Assembly: GCA_023457475.1 (NCBI GenBank)
Contig: JAEWLO010000438.1
Location: 1 to 6,001, forward strand
DNA length: 6,001 nucleotides
Source: Pseudomonadota bacterium
GTDB lineage: Bacteria > Pseudomonadota > Gammaproteobacteria > Xanthomonadales > Xanthomonadaceae
Direction of reading: 5' to 3'
The translations under genes and the position numbers were made by a program. Shown one piece after another: positions 1-6,001 of this stretch (within the stretch, counting starts at the first letter, position 1; the number at the start of each line of letters is the position of its first letter). The notes under the pieces were generated by a model. That model did no database searches. It was not told where the DNA came from and saw only the letters and a list, made by a program, of their open reading frames with translations.

Positions 1-21
1 CCCAAACCCATCGACGCCTGA
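1..21 (+). CDS. C-terminal tail of an upstream gene, possibly prfB (peptide chain release factor 2)
   Basis: Frame 1 reads Pro-Lys-Pro-Ile-Asp-Ala and then TGA at 19-21, which could be the last six codons of a gene entering from the left. In Xanthomonas rpf loci, and in many proteobacteria, prfB lies directly upstream of the lysyl-tRNA synthetase gene on the same strand, so release factor 2 is the natural candidate. Six codons are too few to recognise the product from sequence. The assignment rests on gene order alone, and the stop could also be a chance in-frame triplet. Confidence 0.35.
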   Translation, partial: PKPIDA

Positions 22-51
22 CCGGGGGGCGGCCTGCGCACCCACCCCCGG
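22..51 (+). other. Possible GC-rich hairpin in the gap before lysS
   Basis: CCGGGGG at 22-28 is perfectly complementary to CCCCCGG at 45-51, giving a 7 bp all-GC stem with a 16-base loop. It starts right after the putative stop codon at 19-21. There is no T-run after it, so an intrinsic terminator is not convincing. It could slow polymerase or process the message between the upstream gene and lysS. The rest of the gap (52-114) shows no clear promoter, and no Shine-Dalgarno stands out before lysS. Confidence 0.25.
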
Positions 52-114
52 CCCGTCGTATCCTCGGCGGGCCCGATTGACCCATTCCCCACGAACAACA
101 CGACCAACCACGCC

Positions 115-1632
115 ATGAACGATCAGACCGCCGCGCCGCAGACCCCCGTCGACGAGAACAGCCTCATCGCCGAGCGCCGCGCGAAACTGACCGCGCTGCG
201 CGGGCAGGGCATTGCCTACCCGAACGATTTCCGCCGCGAAGACTTTGCCGGCAACCTGCAGGCCGAGTTCGCCGATGCCGGACAGTGGACCGCCGAAGCG
301 CTGGAAGCCACCGACCGCACCGTGAAGATGGCTGGCCGACTGATGGCCAAGCGCGTGATGGGCAAGGCCAGCTTCGCCCAGATCCAGGACGAGTCCGGCC
401 GCATCCAGCTGTTCCTGCAGGGCAATGCCCTGGGCGACGTCTACACCGCCTTCAAGGGCTGGGACGTAGGCGACATCATCGCCGTGGAAGGCGGGCTGAC
501 CCGGACCAAGACCGGCGAGCTGTCGGTGAAGGCCACCAGCATCCGCCTGCTGACCAAGTCGCTGCGTCCGCTGCCGGACAAGTGGCACGGGCTGGCCGAC
601 GTGGAGCAGCGCTACCGCCAGCGTTACGTGGACCTGATCGTGACCCCGGAGTCGCGCGAGGTGTTCATCAAGCGCTCGCGCATCATCCGCGCCATGCGTG
701 CGTGGCTGGACAACCGCGACTTCCTCGAAGTCGAAACGCCGATGATGCATTACATCCCCGGCGGTGCCACGGCCAAGCCGTTCACCACGCATCACAACGC
801 GCTGGACCTGGACCTGTATCTGCGCGTCGCCCCGGAGCTGTACCTCAAGCGCCTCACCGTGGGCGGCCTGGAGCGGGTGTACGAGATAAACCGCAATTTC
901 CGCAACGAAGGCGTCAGCACGAGGCACAACCCGGAATTCACCATGATGGAGCTGTACGAGGCCTACGCCACGTACAACGAAATCATGGACCTGACCGAAA
1001 ACGTCATCCGTGATGTGGCCCGGTCCGTGCTCGGCACCACCGAGGTGGAATGGGACGGCGCGAAGATCGACCTGGGACCGGCGTTCCGCCGCTGGGGCAT
1101 GGACGAGGCCGTGCGCCACCACAACCCCGAGATCAGCGCCGCCGACTGCACCGACCGCGAGGCGCTGCTGCGCCACTGCGAGCGCCTGAAGATCCGCGTC
1201 AAGCCGTCCTATGGTTGGGGCAAGCTGCTGCTGGAAATCTTCGAGGCCACGGTGGAGCACACCCTGATCCAGCCGACCTTCATCACCGACCACCCGGTCG
1301 AGGTTTCGCCGCTGGCCCGCGCCAACGACAACGACCCGGGCTACACCGACCGCTTCGAGCTGTTCATCAATGGCAAGGAGCTGGCCAACGGCTTCAGCGA
1401 GCTGAACGATCCGGAAGACCAGGCGGCCCGCTTCCAGGCCCAGGTGGCGGCGAAGGAAGGCGGCGATGACGAGGCCATGCACTACGACGCCGATTACATC
1501 CGTGCGCTGGAGTACGGTATGGCCCCGACGGGTGGCCTCGGCATCGGCATTGACCGCCTGGTGATGCTGCTCACCGGCAGCAGTTCCATCCGCGATGTAC
1601 TGCTCTTCCCCTACATGCGCCCGGAAAACTGA
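115..1632 (+). CDS. lysS: Lysyl-tRNA synthetase, class II
   Basis: This cytosolic enzyme charges tRNA-Lys with lysine using ATP. The 505-residue product has the usual length for bacterial class II LysRS. It has an N-terminal anticodon-binding OB fold (about 70-145) followed by the class II catalytic domain. Motif 1 is around FLEVETPMMH (203-212). Motif 2 is FRNEG...TRHNPEF (262-275), and motif 3 is GGLGIGIDRL (473-482) with the invariant Arg. KELANGFSELNDP (421-433) is also typical of the family. The ATG at 115 is chosen because the N-terminus matches xanthomonad LysRS proteins as I remember them. No strong Shine-Dalgarno precedes it; the leader is A/C-rich. The gene is housekeeping and not part of DSF signalling, but it conserves its place beside rpfG in xanthomonads. 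A hairpin 11 bases downstream probably separates its transcript from rpfG. Confidence 0.98.
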   Translation: MNDQTAAPQTPVDENSLIAERRAKLTALRGQGIAYPNDFRREDFAGNLQAEFADAGQWTAEALEATDRTVKMAGRLMAKRVMGKASFAQIQDESGRIQLFLQGNALGDVYTAFKGWDVGDIIAVEGGLTRTKTGELSVKATSIRLLTKSLRPLPDKWHGLADVEQRYRQRYVDLIVTPESREVFIKRSRIIRAMRAWLDNRDFLEVETPMMHYIPGGATAKPFTTHHNALDLDLYLRVAPELYLKRLTVGGLERVYEINRNFRNEGVSTRHNPEFTMMELYEAYATYNEIMDLTENVIRDVARSVLGTTEVEWDGAKIDLGPAFRRWGMDEAVRHHNPEISAADCTDREALLRHCERLKIRVKPSYGWGKLLLEIFEATVEHTLIQPTFITDHPVEVSPLARANDNDPGYTDRFELFINGKELANGFSELNDPEDQAARFQAQVAAKEGGDDEAMHYDADYIRALEYGMAPTGGLGIGIDRLVMLLTGSSSIRDVLLFPYMRPEN

Positions 1633-1642
1633 GACGTGTGTC

Positions 1643-1669
1643 GCGGATGGCCCGGAAAGGGCCGTCCGC
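1643..1669 (+). terminator. Strong GC-rich stem-loop after lysS, probable terminator
   Basis: The arm at 1643-1653 (GCGGATGGCCC) pairs with 1659-1669 (GGGCCGTCCGC) over 11 bp with a single T-G wobble, closing a five-base GGAAA loop. It lies 11 bases after the lysS stop. The stem and position are what is expected of an intrinsic terminator, but no T-run follows; the next bases are CGGGGTTCCGCC. It may therefore act as a weak terminator, need Rho, or serve as a 3' stabiliser of the lysS message. Confidence 0.6.
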
Positions 1670-1779
1670 CGGGGTTCCGCCGCGGTGGCCGGCCGGTTAT
1701 CGTTTCCCCGTGCCTTCAAAGGCATCCCGGCGTGTTGGCCACGGATCACGGGCGGGTTGCGGAAAGCATGACCCCCGCT

Positions 1780-1790
1780 TCACACTGTGA
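1780..1790. promoter_or_regulatory. Perfect 11-base palindrome upstream of rpfG, possible operator
   Basis: TCACA-C-TGTGA is perfectly symmetric about its central base and sits 41 bases before the rpfG start codon. The half-sites are those recognised by the CRP/Clp family, but they are in the reverse arrangement with a 1-base spacer instead of TGTGA-N6-TCACA. It is therefore not a canonical Clp site. Symmetry and position make it a candidate binding site for some regulator; no regulator can be named from sequence. Confidence 0.3.
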
Positions 1791-1792
1791 CC

Positions 1793-1818
1793 ACGATCAT
1801 GAACCGGGACGATCATGA
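1793..1818 (+). repeat. Direct repeat of ACGATCATGA just upstream of rpfG
   Basis: ACGATCATGA occurs at 1793-1802 and again at 1809-1818, with a 16-base period. The core GATCATG occurs a third time at 1828-1834, overlapping the rpfG start codon, 17 bases further on. TCATGA inside each full copy is itself palindromic. The spacing of one and a half helical turns is compatible with protein binding, but chance duplication in a short stretch cannot be excluded. Confidence 0.5.
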
Positions 1819-1820
1819 GC

Positions 1821-1826
1821 GGAGGT
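1821..1826 (+). promoter_or_regulatory. Shine-Dalgarno of rpfG
   Basis: GGAGGT lies five bases before the ATG at 1832. It is the best ribosome-binding site in the window and fixes the rpfG start at this ATG rather than at internal candidates such as the TTG codon for Leu29. Confidence 0.85.
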
Positions 1827-1831
1827 AGATC

Positions 1832-2971
1832 ATGCAAGGTGCCGGTGTGTACGGCGGCGGAGTATCCTTTTCGCAGCATGTTCCAGTGTGGTCCAGGCAG
1901 ACAACGGAAGCGGCCTTGAATATTGTCATCGTTGACGATCAGACGTCTGCGCGCACCATGCTGCGTCATGTCATCGAGGACATCGCGCCCGAACTGAGCG
2001 TGCATGATTTCGGCGATCCGCTCACCGCGCTGGCGTGGTGCGAGTCGCACGCGGTCGACCTGCTGCTGCTCGACTACCGCATGCCTGAAATGGACGGGCT
2101 GGAGTTTGCACGCCGTTTCCGTCGCCTGCCCAAGCATCGCGATATTCCGGTGATTCTCATCACGGTGGTCGGCGACGAGCCGATCCGTCAGGCGGCGCTC
2201 GAAGCCGGCGTGATCGATTTCCTGGTGAAGCCGATCCGGCCGCGCGAACTGCGGGCACGCTGTTACAACCTGCTGCAGCTGCGCCAGCAGACCGAGAGCG
2301 TCAAGCAACGCGCCCTCTCGCTGGAGCAGCGCCTGCTGGCCAGCATGCACGAAGTGGAAGAGCGCGAGCGCGAGACGCTGTCGCGTCTGGCGCGTGCCAT
2401 CGAGTTCCGTGATGCCGGCACCAGCGCGTATCTGGAGCGCATGGCGCACGTCGCCGGGCTGATCGCCGAGCAGCTGGGCCTGCCCGAAGAGGAGGCTCGC
2501 CTGATCGAAATGGCCGCCCCCCTGCACGACATGGGCAAGATCGCCATTCCCGACGCCGTGCTGCTCAAGCAGGGCAAACTCAACGAAGAAGAGCTGGCGA
2601 TCATGCGCCGGCATCCCCGGATCGGTTACGAACTGCTCAGTGGCAGCCAGAACCGGTTCATCCAGGTGGGTGCGCTGATCGCGCTGCGCCACCATGAACG
2701 TTACGACGGCAGCGGGTACCCGGACGGTCTGGTCGGCGAGGCGATTCCGCTGGAAGCGCGGATTGTCGCGGTGGCCGACGTCTTCGACGCCCTGATCTCG
2801 CCCCGTCCCTACAAGGAAGCATGGACGATGGAAGCAACTCTGGCCTACCTCTACGCCCAACGCGGGCGTCTGTTCGACCCGCGCTGCGTGGATGCGCTGC
2901 TGCGCGGACGGGAGCAGCTTGACGAGATATGTGCGCAGCATTCCACGGCTTCCATCCGACCCGGCGGATGA
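1832..2971 (+). CDS. rpfG: RpfG, two-component response regulator with HD-GYP cyclic-di-GMP phosphodiesterase domain
   Basis: This cytosolic 379-residue output protein of DSF sensing closely matches the Xanthomonas RpfG length (about 378). A receiver domain (about 29-145) shows IVIVDD, phospho-acceptor Asp81 in LLLLDYRMPEMDG and the conserved Lys133-Pro. A helical linker (about 145-185, probably coiled) leads to the HD-GYP domain. There the metal-binding His232-Asp233 (LHDMGK) and the signature HHERYDGSGYPDG (287-299) are intact, so an active enzyme is expected. In the known pathway RpfC phosphorylates RpfG, which then hydrolyses cyclic-di-GMP, lowering it and changing virulence-factor, biofilm and motility gene expression. 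A strong GGAGGT supports the start, leaving about 28 residues ahead of the receiver. It ends one base before the rpfC ATG, so the two are surely co-transcribed and probably translationally coupled. Confidence 0.97.
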   Translation: MQGAGVYGGGVSFSQHVPVWSRQTTEAALNIVIVDDQTSARTMLRHVIEDIAPELSVHDFGDPLTALAWCESHAVDLLLLDYRMPEMDGLEFARRFRRLPKHRDIPVILITVVGDEPIRQAALEAGVIDFLVKPIRPRELRARCYNLLQLRQQTESVKQRALSLEQRLLASMHEVEERERETLSRLARAIEFRDAGTSAYLERMAHVAGLIAEQLGLPEEEARLIEMAAPLHDMGKIAIPDAVLLKQGKLNEEELAIMRRHPRIGYELLSGSQNRFIQVGALIALRHHERYDGSGYPDGLVGEAIPLEARIVAVADVFDALISPRPYKEAWTMEATLAYLYAQRGRLFDPRCVDALLRGREQLDEICAQHSTASIRPGG

Positions 2972-2972
2972 C

Positions 2973-5159
2973 ATGCAGGATCTCCATACCCCCACGGCCA
3001 CGGCCCCTTCCGCATCCCCGCTGAAGCGGTTGCGACAGCGCCTGTCCGGGCGCGAAGACACCGAGCTGGCGCAGAACCTGATCCGAATGGCGATCACCTC
3101 GCTGTTCATCATCTATCTGGGCTGGCGTTCGCTGGAAACCGGCAACGAGGCGCTGACCGCGACCTGGTTGATCCTGGCGTTCGAGCTGACCGTGTCTGCC
3201 GGCCTGTTCGTGGCCATGGTGATGAACCCGGCCGTGTCGCACGTGCGCCGCGTGATCGGCATGCTTACCGACTACACCTGCATGGCCTGGATCATGACCA
3301 TCCAGGGCGAGCCGGCCGCGCCGCTGTACGCGGTGATGCTGTGGGTGACCATCGGCAACGGTATGCGCTACGGCAGCAAGTACCTGCGCGCGGCCACGGC
3401 GATCGCATGCGTCGGGTTCCTGTGCACGGTGATGTTCTCGCCTTACTGGAACAGCCATGAGTACCTCGGCTGGGGCCTGCTGCTGGGCCTGGGTGCCATT
3501 CCGCTGTACTTCGATTCGCTGCTCAACGCGCTGACCCGCGCGGTGGCCGAAGCGCGCCAGGCCAACGAGGCCAAGAGCCGCTTCCTGGCCAACATGAGCC
3601 ACGAGTTCCGCACTCCGTTGAACGGCCTGGCCGGCATGACCGAGGTGCTGGCCACCACCCGCCTCGACGAAGAGCAGCGCGAATGCCTGGGCACCATCCA
3701 GGCCTCCACGCGCAGCCTGCTGGCGCTGGTGGAAGAGGTGCTGGACATCTCCGTGATCGAAGCCGGCAAGGTGCGGGTGGAGCAGCACGAGTTCGCGCTG
3801 GCCGACGTACTGCAGGCGATCAACCTGATCCTCACGCCGCAGGCCCGCCCGAAGGGGCTGGACTACCAGGTGGTGGTGGACGAGAACGTGCCGCCGCGCC
3901 TGCTCGGAGACGCCGGACACCTGCAGCAGATCCTGCTCAACCTGGCCGGCAACGCGGTGAAGTTCACCGACGAGGGCTTCGTGCGCGTGCGCGTCTCCTG
4001 CCAGCCGGAAGATGCCGGCCGACGGGTGAAGCTGCGCGTGGAGATCATCGACAGCGGCATCGGTGTTCCGACCGCGCTGCGCGCGCGCCTGTTCAATCCT
4101 TTCGAACAGGCCGACGTCGGCCTGGCCCGTCGCCACGAGGGCACCGGGCTGGGCACATCGATTGCCAAGGGTCTGGTCGAGGCCATGGGCGGCACCATCG
4201 GCTACGCGCCGAACACACCGGTGGGCAGCGTGTTCTGGGTGACCATGAGCCTGGCGGTGGCCGAGGCACCGGCGGTGGTGGCTCCCAAGCTGACGGAAGA
4301 AGGCAATGTGATCGCCTTCTCCAACCCGTTCCTGCGCCATCGTGCGCGTGTGCGCAGCCTGCGCGTGCTGGTGGCCGACGACCACGAGGCCAACCGCATG
4401 GTGCTGCAGCGCCTGCTGGAGAAGGCCGGGCACAAGGTGTCCTGCGTCAACGGCGGCGCGGAAGTGCTGGACATGCTTGAACAGGCTGACTTCGACGTGG
4501 CCATCGTGGACCTGCACATGCCCGGCATGAGCGGGCTGGACCTGCTCAAGCAGCTGCGCGTGCTGCACGCCAGCGGCATGCCCTACGTGCCGGTGATGGT
4601 GCTCAGTGCCGACGTCACGCCCGATTCGATCCTGCGCTGCGAACAGGCTGGCGCGCGTGCTTTCCTGGCCAAGCCGGTGGTGGCTTCGCGTCTGCTGGAT
4701 GTGCTGGCGGAGATTGCCGCCAACAACCGGCCGGCGGCGGAAACCGTGGTGCAGGCAACTCCCGCCGTGGCGGCGGGCGACGGCGTGCTGGATCCGGCGG
4801 TGCTGGATGAGCTGGCAGCGCTCGGCATGGGCGAGGCCTTCGAGCGCGAATTCGTCGATCAGTGCCTGGCCGACATGGATGCCTGCATGGTGCGCATGCA
4901 GGGCGATGGTGAGCGCGGCGCGTGGCACGAGGTTCGTGAGCACGCGCACGCGCTGCGAGGGGTGGCGAGCAACCTGGGCCTGGTCCAGGTTGCCACCGCA
5001 GGGGGCGAGATCATGCGCATGGCCGACTGGCAACTCAAGTCGGACTGGGCCGCACGCATGTCCCGCCTGATGGGTGCCCTCAAGCTGGGCAGACAAGCCT
5101 TGGCATCACGCAGCAACAGCCCGAAGCAGCGTGACGACGGCGAACGTTCCCCCTGGTGA
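2973..5159 (+). CDS. rpfC: RpfC, hybrid sensor histidine kinase for DSF (kinase, receiver and HPt domains)
   Basis: This inner-membrane DSF receptor has 728 residues, against about 726 in Xanthomonas campestris. A short N-terminal sensor segment (LSGREDTELAQNL, 24-36) precedes about five membrane spans (approximately 37-52, 63-84, 94-111, 139-156, 164-181). The kinase core has the H-box with His210 in FLANMSHEFRTPLNG, the N-box around Asn327, G1 DSGIG from Asp360, FEQAD, and G2 GTGLG (390-394). A receiver (about 460-580) has Asp469/Asp470, phospho-acceptor Asp513 and Lys567. A C-terminal HPt domain carries His659 in HALRG. The relay His210-Asp513-His659 to RpfG is complete. In Xanthomonas the receiver also binds and inhibits RpfF at low DSF. 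The ATG at 2973 is chosen because it follows the rpfG stop by one base, has GGCGGA just upstream, and fits the family N-terminus. An in-frame ATG at 2892 would only add 27 rpfG-overlapping residues. Residues 1-12 are extra relative to Xanthomonas. Confidence 0.97.
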   Translation: MQDLHTPTATAPSASPLKRLRQRLSGREDTELAQNLIRMAITSLFIIYLGWRSLETGNEALTATWLILAFELTVSAGLFVAMVMNPAVSHVRRVIGMLTDYTCMAWIMTIQGEPAAPLYAVMLWVTIGNGMRYGSKYLRAATAIACVGFLCTVMFSPYWNSHEYLGWGLLLGLGAIPLYFDSLLNALTRAVAEARQANEAKSRFLANMSHEFRTPLNGLAGMTEVLATTRLDEEQRECLGTIQASTRSLLALVEEVLDISVIEAGKVRVEQHEFALADVLQAINLILTPQARPKGLDYQVVVDENVPPRLLGDAGHLQQILLNLAGNAVKFTDEGFVRVRVSCQPEDAGRRVKLRVEIIDSGIGVPTALRARLFNPFEQADVGLARRHEGTGLGTSIAKGLVEAMGGTIGYAPNTPVGSVFWVTMSLAVAEAPAVVAPKLTEEGNVIAFSNPFLRHRARVRSLRVLVADDHEANRMVLQRLLEKAGHKVSCVNGGAEVLDMLEQADFDVAIVDLHMPGMSGLDLLKQLRVLHASGMPYVPVMVLSADVTPDSILRCEQAGARAFLAKPVVASRLLDVLAEIAANNRPAAETVVQATPAVAAGDGVLDPAVLDELAALGMGEAFEREFVDQCLADMDACMVRMQGDGERGAWHEVREHAHALRGVASNLGLVQVATAGGEIMRMADWQLKSDWAARMSRLMGALKLGRQALASRSNSPKQRDDGERSPW

Positions 5160-5174
5160 CGGCCGCCGCCGTCA
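5157..5174. terminator. Shared dyad between convergent rpfC and rpfF, possible bidirectional terminator
   Basis: TGACGGC (5157-5163) pairs with GCCGTCA (5168-5174) over 7 bp around a four-base CGCC loop. The left arm begins with the rpfC TGA stop and the right arm is the complement of the rpfF TGA stop, so both genes end inside one symmetric stem. There is no T-run on either side, so efficient intrinsic termination is doubtful. The two transcripts probably overlap at their 3' ends unless Rho or this stem stops them. Confidence 0.45.
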
Positions 5175-6001
5175 GGCAAGGTCGCCATTGCGGCGGGACT
5201 GCGCCCGCACCAGCCGGTCCATGGTGCGCAGGGACTTCTCGCCGAGCTGCATGGCCGTATCGACCCAGATCTCGGTGATGCGCATCATTTCGTGAAGGGG
5301 AACCTGCGTGCTCACCTCGTTGACCTGGCGCATGGCGGCCCAGGCGTGCGGGATGCGCCGGCTGTCCTTGATGACCTGCTCGACGGCCGCCACGCCTTCG
5401 CCGACCGGGACCACGTAGTCCACCAGGCCCATCTCCTTGAGCTGGTGAGCGGTGTAGAGATTGCCTTCCAGCATGATCTTCTCGGCCAGGCGCGGACTGA
5501 TCCGCTGGCACATGAAGGAATACGCGCCCATGCCCGGGAACAGGTCGAACAGCACCTCGGGCAGGCCCATCAGCACGCCTTCCTCGGCCACGATGGTGTG
5601 GCAGCTCAGCGCTGCCTCGAAGCCGCCACCGAGTGCATTGCCCTGCACCAGGGCGATGCTGTGCGCGCGCACGCCGAGGCCCGCATGGAAGGCATGCACG
5701 CCGCGCACGCAGCGCTGCGCGTAGTCGAGCAGACGCGGACGGTCGCCCTCACGGATCAGCCGGCAGAACAGTTCCAGATCGCCGCCGAGATTGAAGACGT
5801 CGCTGTCCGAGGCCAGCACTACGTGCGGGGAGAGCGCGTGGGTATGGGCGAGACGCTCGCCGAGGTCGCGCTGGTAATGGACGATGTCGTCCACCAGACG
5901 CGAAGCGAAGCAGGGCCGCCCCGGCTGATTGACCAGGTTGGCGTGCATGTGGATCCAGTAGACGTCCCGTTCGGGTTCCTCCGTAATGCGCAGGGTGGGG
6001 T
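5172..6001 (-). CDS. rpfF: RpfF, DSF (diffusible signal factor) synthase, crotonase fold; 5' end outside the window
   Basis: This cytosolic enzyme makes cis-2-unsaturated fatty acids such as cis-11-methyl-2-dodecenoic acid. It dehydrates 3-hydroxyacyl-ACP and releases the acid by thioesterase action. The window holds 275 codons plus stop of about 289; the start codon lies beyond the right edge, with about 13 residues missing. The visible reading begins PTLRITEEPERDVYWIHMHA, which matches the Xanthomonas N-terminus, so the internal ATG at 5948-5946 (Met31 in Xanthomonas numbering) is not the start. The crotonase core is intact: LASDSDVFNLGGDL, then NALGGGFEAAL with catalytic Glu141 (5616-5618), then GLPE with catalytic Glu161 (5556-5558). 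Trp258, reported in the substrate pocket, is also present. It is transcribed towards rpfC, as in Xanthomonas, where rpfB lies next to rpfF on its other side. Its activity is expected to be restrained by binding the RpfC receiver. Confidence 0.98.
   Translation of the reverse strand, partial: PTLRITEEPERDVYWIHMHANLVNQPGRPCFASRLVDDIVHYQRDLGERLAHTHALSPHVVLASDSDVFNLGGDLELFCRLIREGDRPRLLDYAQRCVRGVHAFHAGLGVRAHSIALVQGNALGGGFEAALSCHTIVAEEGVLMGLPEVLFDLFPGMGAYSFMCQRISPRLAEKIMLEGNLYTAHQLKEMGLVDYVVPVGEGVAAVEQVIKDSRRIPHAWAAMRQVNEVSTQVPLHEMMRITEIWVDTAMQLGEKSLRTMDRLVRAQSRRNGDLA

Larger units (their letters stand above)
1633..1831 (+). other. lysS-rpfG intergenic region with several small symmetric elements
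   Basis: This 199-base gap should hold the control region of rpfG-rpfC if these are transcribed apart from lysS. Beyond the terminator-like hairpin it contains an 8-base palindrome GGCCGGCC (1687-1694) and a short dyad TGCCTT-CA-AAGGCA (1711-1724). It also has the palindrome TCACA-C-TGTGA (1780-1790) and repeated GATCATG words up to the rpfG start. I see no convincing -35/-10 pair; TTGCGG at 1757-1762 is a poor -35 candidate with no good -10 at the right distance. A GTG-initiated 60-codon frame (1636-1818) runs through the hairpin and does not look like a protein gene. Confidence 0.5.

Noticed and set aside
1780..1790. Clp/CRP binding site
   Set aside because: The half-sites TCACA and TGTGA are in the opposite order, and the spacing is 1 rather than 6, compared with the known consensus TGTGA-N6-TCACA.
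1636..1818. GTG-initiated 60-codon frame between lysS and rpfG
   Set aside because: It starts 3 bases after the lysS stop, without a ribosome site of its own, and runs through the strong hairpin. Its composition (Arg/Gly/Pro) is that of random GC-rich DNA. Only its last 16 codons are mentioned as a weak leader-peptide idea.
2892..2972. Upstream in-frame ATG giving a 755-residue RpfC
   Set aside because: The extra 27 residues overlap the end of rpfG, have no counterpart in the family and no good ribosome site. The ATG at 2973 fits the family and the gene junction.
1697..3112. A 471-codon minus-strand frame covering rpfG and its upstream region
   Set aside because: It is antisense to rpfG, has no recognisable domain, and is rich in Gln/His/Arg as expected of a shadow frame.
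2658..5096. An 812-codon open frame on the minus strand covering rpfC
   Set aside because: It is antisense to a fully recognisable kinase gene. Its translation is a low-complexity mix of His, Gln, Arg, Ala and Gly, typical of the complementary frame of GC-rich coding DNA.
5172..5948. A complete 258-residue RpfF starting at the ATG at 5948
   Set aside because: The open frame continues to the window edge and encodes residues typical of the RpfF N-terminus (TLRITEEPERDVYWIH), so that Met is internal and the gene is cut by the window.
1..6001. A novel, undescribed system in the window
   Set aside because: All four substantial genes are members of well-known families in the established rpf arrangement, and I see no unexplained gene-sized region. 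Novelty is limited to details of regulation and residue changes.

Overview
This 6 kb window carries the core of the rpf (DSF quorum-sensing) locus of a gammaproteobacterium of the family Xanthomonadaceae. The high G+C content, the protein sequences and the gene order lysS, rpfG, rpfC, then convergent rpfF, all point there. Stenotrophomonas or a close relative is the best guess, because the RpfF and RpfC sequences resemble the Xanthomonas proteins closely without being identical to what I recall of them. The genus is inference. || Layout: bases 1-21 are probably the last codons of an upstream gene, likely prfB. A short non-coding gap leads to lysS (115-1632, +), a complete class II lysyl-tRNA synthetase. 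A 199-base gap follows, with a strong GC-rich hairpin just after lysS and small repeats and a palindrome just before the next gene. Then come rpfG (1832-2971, +), a receiver/HD-GYP cyclic-di-GMP phosphodiesterase, and rpfC (2973-5159, +), a five-TM hybrid histidine kinase with receiver and HPt domains, separated by one base. rpfF (5172 to beyond the right edge, -), the DSF synthase, converges on rpfC with 12 bases between the stop codons. || How they work together, from the established Xanthomonas model: RpfF makes cis-2-unsaturated fatty-acid signals (DSF). RpfC senses them at its short N-terminal sensor region and membrane domain, then passes phosphate through His210, Asp513 and His659 to Asp81 of RpfG, whose HD-GYP domain degrades cyclic-di-GMP. 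At low signal the RpfC receiver binds and restrains RpfF. All catalytic and phosphorelay residues I checked are present. || The system itself is well described. Points worth a second look are the absence of rpfH, the substitutions at two receiver positions reported to contact RpfF, an N-terminal extension of RpfC before its sensor segment, a shared palindromic stem that contains both convergent stop codons, and unexplained repeats upstream of rpfG. I found no mobile element, CRISPR array, tRNA or rRNA.
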